DNA from: Paenibacillus_Z sp042653205 | Lineage (GTDB): Bacteria; Bacillota; Bacilli; Paenibacillales; Paenibacillaceae | Direction: 5' to 3' | Assembly: GCF_042653205.1 (NCBI RefSeq) | Contig: NZ_JBHSHY010000001.1 | Coordinates: forward strand, 310,001 to 374,000 | DNA: 64,000 nt | Shown here: in pieces, positions 62,608 to 64,000 of the stretch | How positions within the stretch are numbered: position 1 is the stretch's first letter | Layout of the letters: each line of letters begins with the position of its first letter | The notes under the pieces: model-generated | What the model was told of the DNA's origin: nothing | The model's database searches: none | The model's input: the letters and a program-made list of their open reading frames with translations, nothing else | Program-made: the position numbers and the translations under genes

Positions 62608-62659
62608 CTTCGGTCCTACTGCAGTTGTACCAGTCCGCTCGTGAATGAGAGATAGGAGA

Positions 62660-63073
62660 TTAGGCGGATGTGGAAGCTTCACCGGAGAAGACTTCCGGGC
62701 CGTTGCGGACCGACGTGGTTGCACCGGACACGAACGACGTGTAGACCGTTTCCAATGCGGCAGGGGCAAGCAGATCCTGCGCGGTGAAAGCCGTAATCTG
62801 CGTCGTTGCTACGGCGGTTACTACTCCAACAGCCGTGTAAATGACATTCGCCGCGGAGTAGCTGGCTCCCCGAACGATTTCGATCGTGTACGTGTCTCCG
62901 AAATCACCGCTAATGCCGATCGTCCCTGACAGAGTAACAATCGGATTCGCGACGTTTTGCGTTTGAAGACCGATAATACCGAACAGAGCCGGCGTCGTGG
63001 TTAAAGCTGTTCCTGGCGAGCCAACCGTGTTGGAGTTCATGGAAGAACGTTTATCCAAAAATGTCCCCATCAT
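62660..63073 (-). CDS. Possible spore-surface protein, Ser/Thr/Val-rich
   Basis: A 137-residue protein of low complexity, rich in Ser, Thr, Ala and Val, with no signal peptide and no cysteine: SPGTALTTTPALFGIIGLQT, then TLSGTIGISGDFGDTYTIEI and TTSVRNGPEVFSGEAST. Beta-strand-rich. I do not recognise the family; between a CgeB-like enzyme and a GerB-type permease, spore coat or exosporium use is inferred. AGGAGGTGA gives strong translation; two consecutive ATGs share it. Confidence 0.6.
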   Translation of the reverse strand: MMGTFLDKRSSMNSNTVGSPGTALTTTPALFGIIGLQTQNVANPIVTLSGTIGISGDFGDTYTIEIVRGASYSAANVIYTAVGVVTAVATTQITAFTAQDLLAPAALETVYTSFVSGATTSVRNGPEVFSGEASTSA

Positions 63074-63163
63074 TAATCACCTCCTAATCTATGGTTAGTA
63101 TATTGAAGACTCTATTAAAGGGTTTGGACAAACGTACTAGGGGAAGCGTTCATTTTCATGCGT

Positions 63164-64000
63164 TTACATGTTCGGGGACTTTTTTCTCGCGGCCGACAAG
63201 ATCCACAGCAGCAGCGGAACCGCGATTCCGCAGATGGGGATAATCGCGTCCTGCCATAGTTTCTGAAACATGATGATCCATGTCTGATTCGGAACCATAA
63301 TCGCCGAGATGAACATGAGCGGCGCTCCGAACAAAATCATTTTCCGCCAGTCCTTGATATTGAGCCAGTTTGACATTTCGTAGCTGGTCAAGAACAAATA
63401 TAGCGACAGCTTCGCAAACACGCCGAAAACCCAAACGTAGATGACGAAGATATCGACGTTCTGAATAAAGTTCAAAATGTTGATGGACCGTACGATCATA
63501 AAATACGGGAACCTGAACTCGGCGGATAAATTAGGGCCCATAACGAGCAAAACCATTAAGGTTGCGGCGAACACGCCGAGTATGGTCACCAATAGGCCGA
63601 TCATCGATCTAGACATCGCCTTTTCCGGCTTATGCATGAACGCAATGACCGACAGCAGCATGAAGGTCTCGCCGAAGAAGGAACCGGGAGCGGCCGAAGC
63701 CTTCGCGACTTGCTTCCAGCTTATGTCGTTGAAAACCGGCGCCAGCTGACTCCAATCTACATTGCCCTTACTCAACACGAAGGTGAAGAACATGGTGATG
63801 ACGGTGAGCGGGCCCGCGATCTCGCAAAACCGCCCGATCGATGTTATGCCGCCGGTAAAGGTAATATACGCCATCAACGCCACCATGAGCAGCTCGATCA
63901 GCCATACGGGCGTCTGATCGAGCAGGATCAGGTGGATAAAATCGGCGAAGGAGCGGAGCACGTCGATCGATAGCATGTACCATGCCGCAAAGTACGGCAG
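63164..64000 (-). CDS. GerB-type spore germination permease, 5' end outside window
   Basis: The C-terminal 278 or so residues of an endospore germination permease: FTGGITSIGRFCEIAGPLTV, then WSQLAPVF and PGSFFGETFMLLSVIAFMHK, about eight helices. The frame is open to base 64000, so the start and the partner genes lie beyond. It is related to but different from the gerB at 29560. It probably belongs to a second germinant receptor operon. Confidence 0.9.
   Translation of the reverse strand: MPYFAAWYMLSIDVLRSFADFIHLILLDQTPVWLIELLMVALMAYITFTGGITSIGRFCEIAGPLTVITMFFTFVLSKGNVDWSQLAPVFNDISWKQVAKASAAPGSFFGETFMLLSVIAFMHKPEKAMSRSMIGLLVTILGVFAATLMVLLVMGPNLSAEFRFPYFMIVRSINILNFIQNVDIFVIYVWVFGVFAKLSLYLFLTSYEMSNWLNIKDWRKMILFGAPLMFISAIMVPNQTWIIMFQKLWQDAIIPICGIAVPLLLWILSAARKKSPNM

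Noticed and set aside
63074..63100. Sigma-K promoter CATAGATTA upstream of the surface-like gene
   Set aside because: The element would place the start of transcription inside the ribosome site, and no matching -35 is present.

Overview
The window looks like chromosome from an endospore-forming Firmicute close to Paenibacillus or a relative. Supporting signs are two sets of GerA/GerB/GerC germination genes, strong AGGAGG-type ribosome binding sites, frequent TTG and GTG starts, CsoR/CopZ/CopA copper control, and many family-1 sugar ABC transporters of the Paenibacillus type. I see no rRNA, tRNA, CRISPR array or phage genes.

Layout. (1) 1-7.5 kb: metal resistance. The 3' part of a Cd/Zn-type P-type ATPase and a PCYCGC lipoprotein lie on the + strand. 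They converge on a copper operon on the - strand: csoR, then copZ, copA, a His-rich lipoprotein, a reduced sulfite-reductase-like protein and a glutaredoxin. csoR and copZ each have a near-perfect sigma-A promoter carrying almost the same 19-bp CsoR box. (2) 7.5-9.1 kb: a lone aldehyde dehydrogenase. (3) 9.2-23.7 kb: one long catabolic operon on the - strand. In transcription order it encodes an M81 (MlrC-like) peptidase, a GSA-aminomutase-like enzyme, an SMP-30 lactonase-like protein, RidA, an IclR regulator, an SDR, a creatininase-family amidohydrolase, an unknown protein, a binding protein, two permeases, a beta-helix protein and an FAD oxidoreductase. Several neighbours overlap by ATGA. 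(4) 23.8-29.3 kb: a second catabolic cluster in decay. It has a frameshifted M20 peptidase, two broken SDRs, an intact GNAT and an intact Gfo/Idh, and a permease stub cut off by a dead IS110-family transposase. (5) 29.5-33.3 kb: a gerA-gerC-gerB operon with a sigma-G-like promoter. (6) 33.3-40.4 kb: a sugar ABC importer, an HlyD-like adaptor and a two-component system in one operon. (7) 40.7-49.2 kb: small stress and redox genes (nitroreductase, DsbA/FrnE, TetR, MerR/SRPBCC, AhpD-azoreductase-EamA-AhpD) mixed with gene debris. (8) 49.5-52.8 kb: an ECF sigma factor, a membrane partner and a large TPR protein. (9) 52.9-62.5 kb: a glycan cluster with six glycosyltransferases (two a tandem duplication), a UDP-glucuronate epimerase-like enzyme, a nucleotide-sugar dehydrogenase and a 4,6-dehydratase. 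(10) 62.6-64 kb: a small possible spore-surface protein and a GerB-type permease that runs off the end.

How it fits together. Regions 3, 4 and 6 import and break down plant- or microbe-derived sugars and amide or ester compounds. Regions 5, 9 and 10 may serve spore surface and germination; for the glycan cluster that is inference from its neighbours only. The clearest regulatory results are the paired CsoR promoters and a textbook MerR promoter with a 19-bp spacer. The most unusual gene combinations are the copper operon tail (four-cysteine cluster motif partly lost), the M81/creatininase/GSA-aminomutase-like operon, and the adaptor protein placed between an ABC importer and its two-component system.
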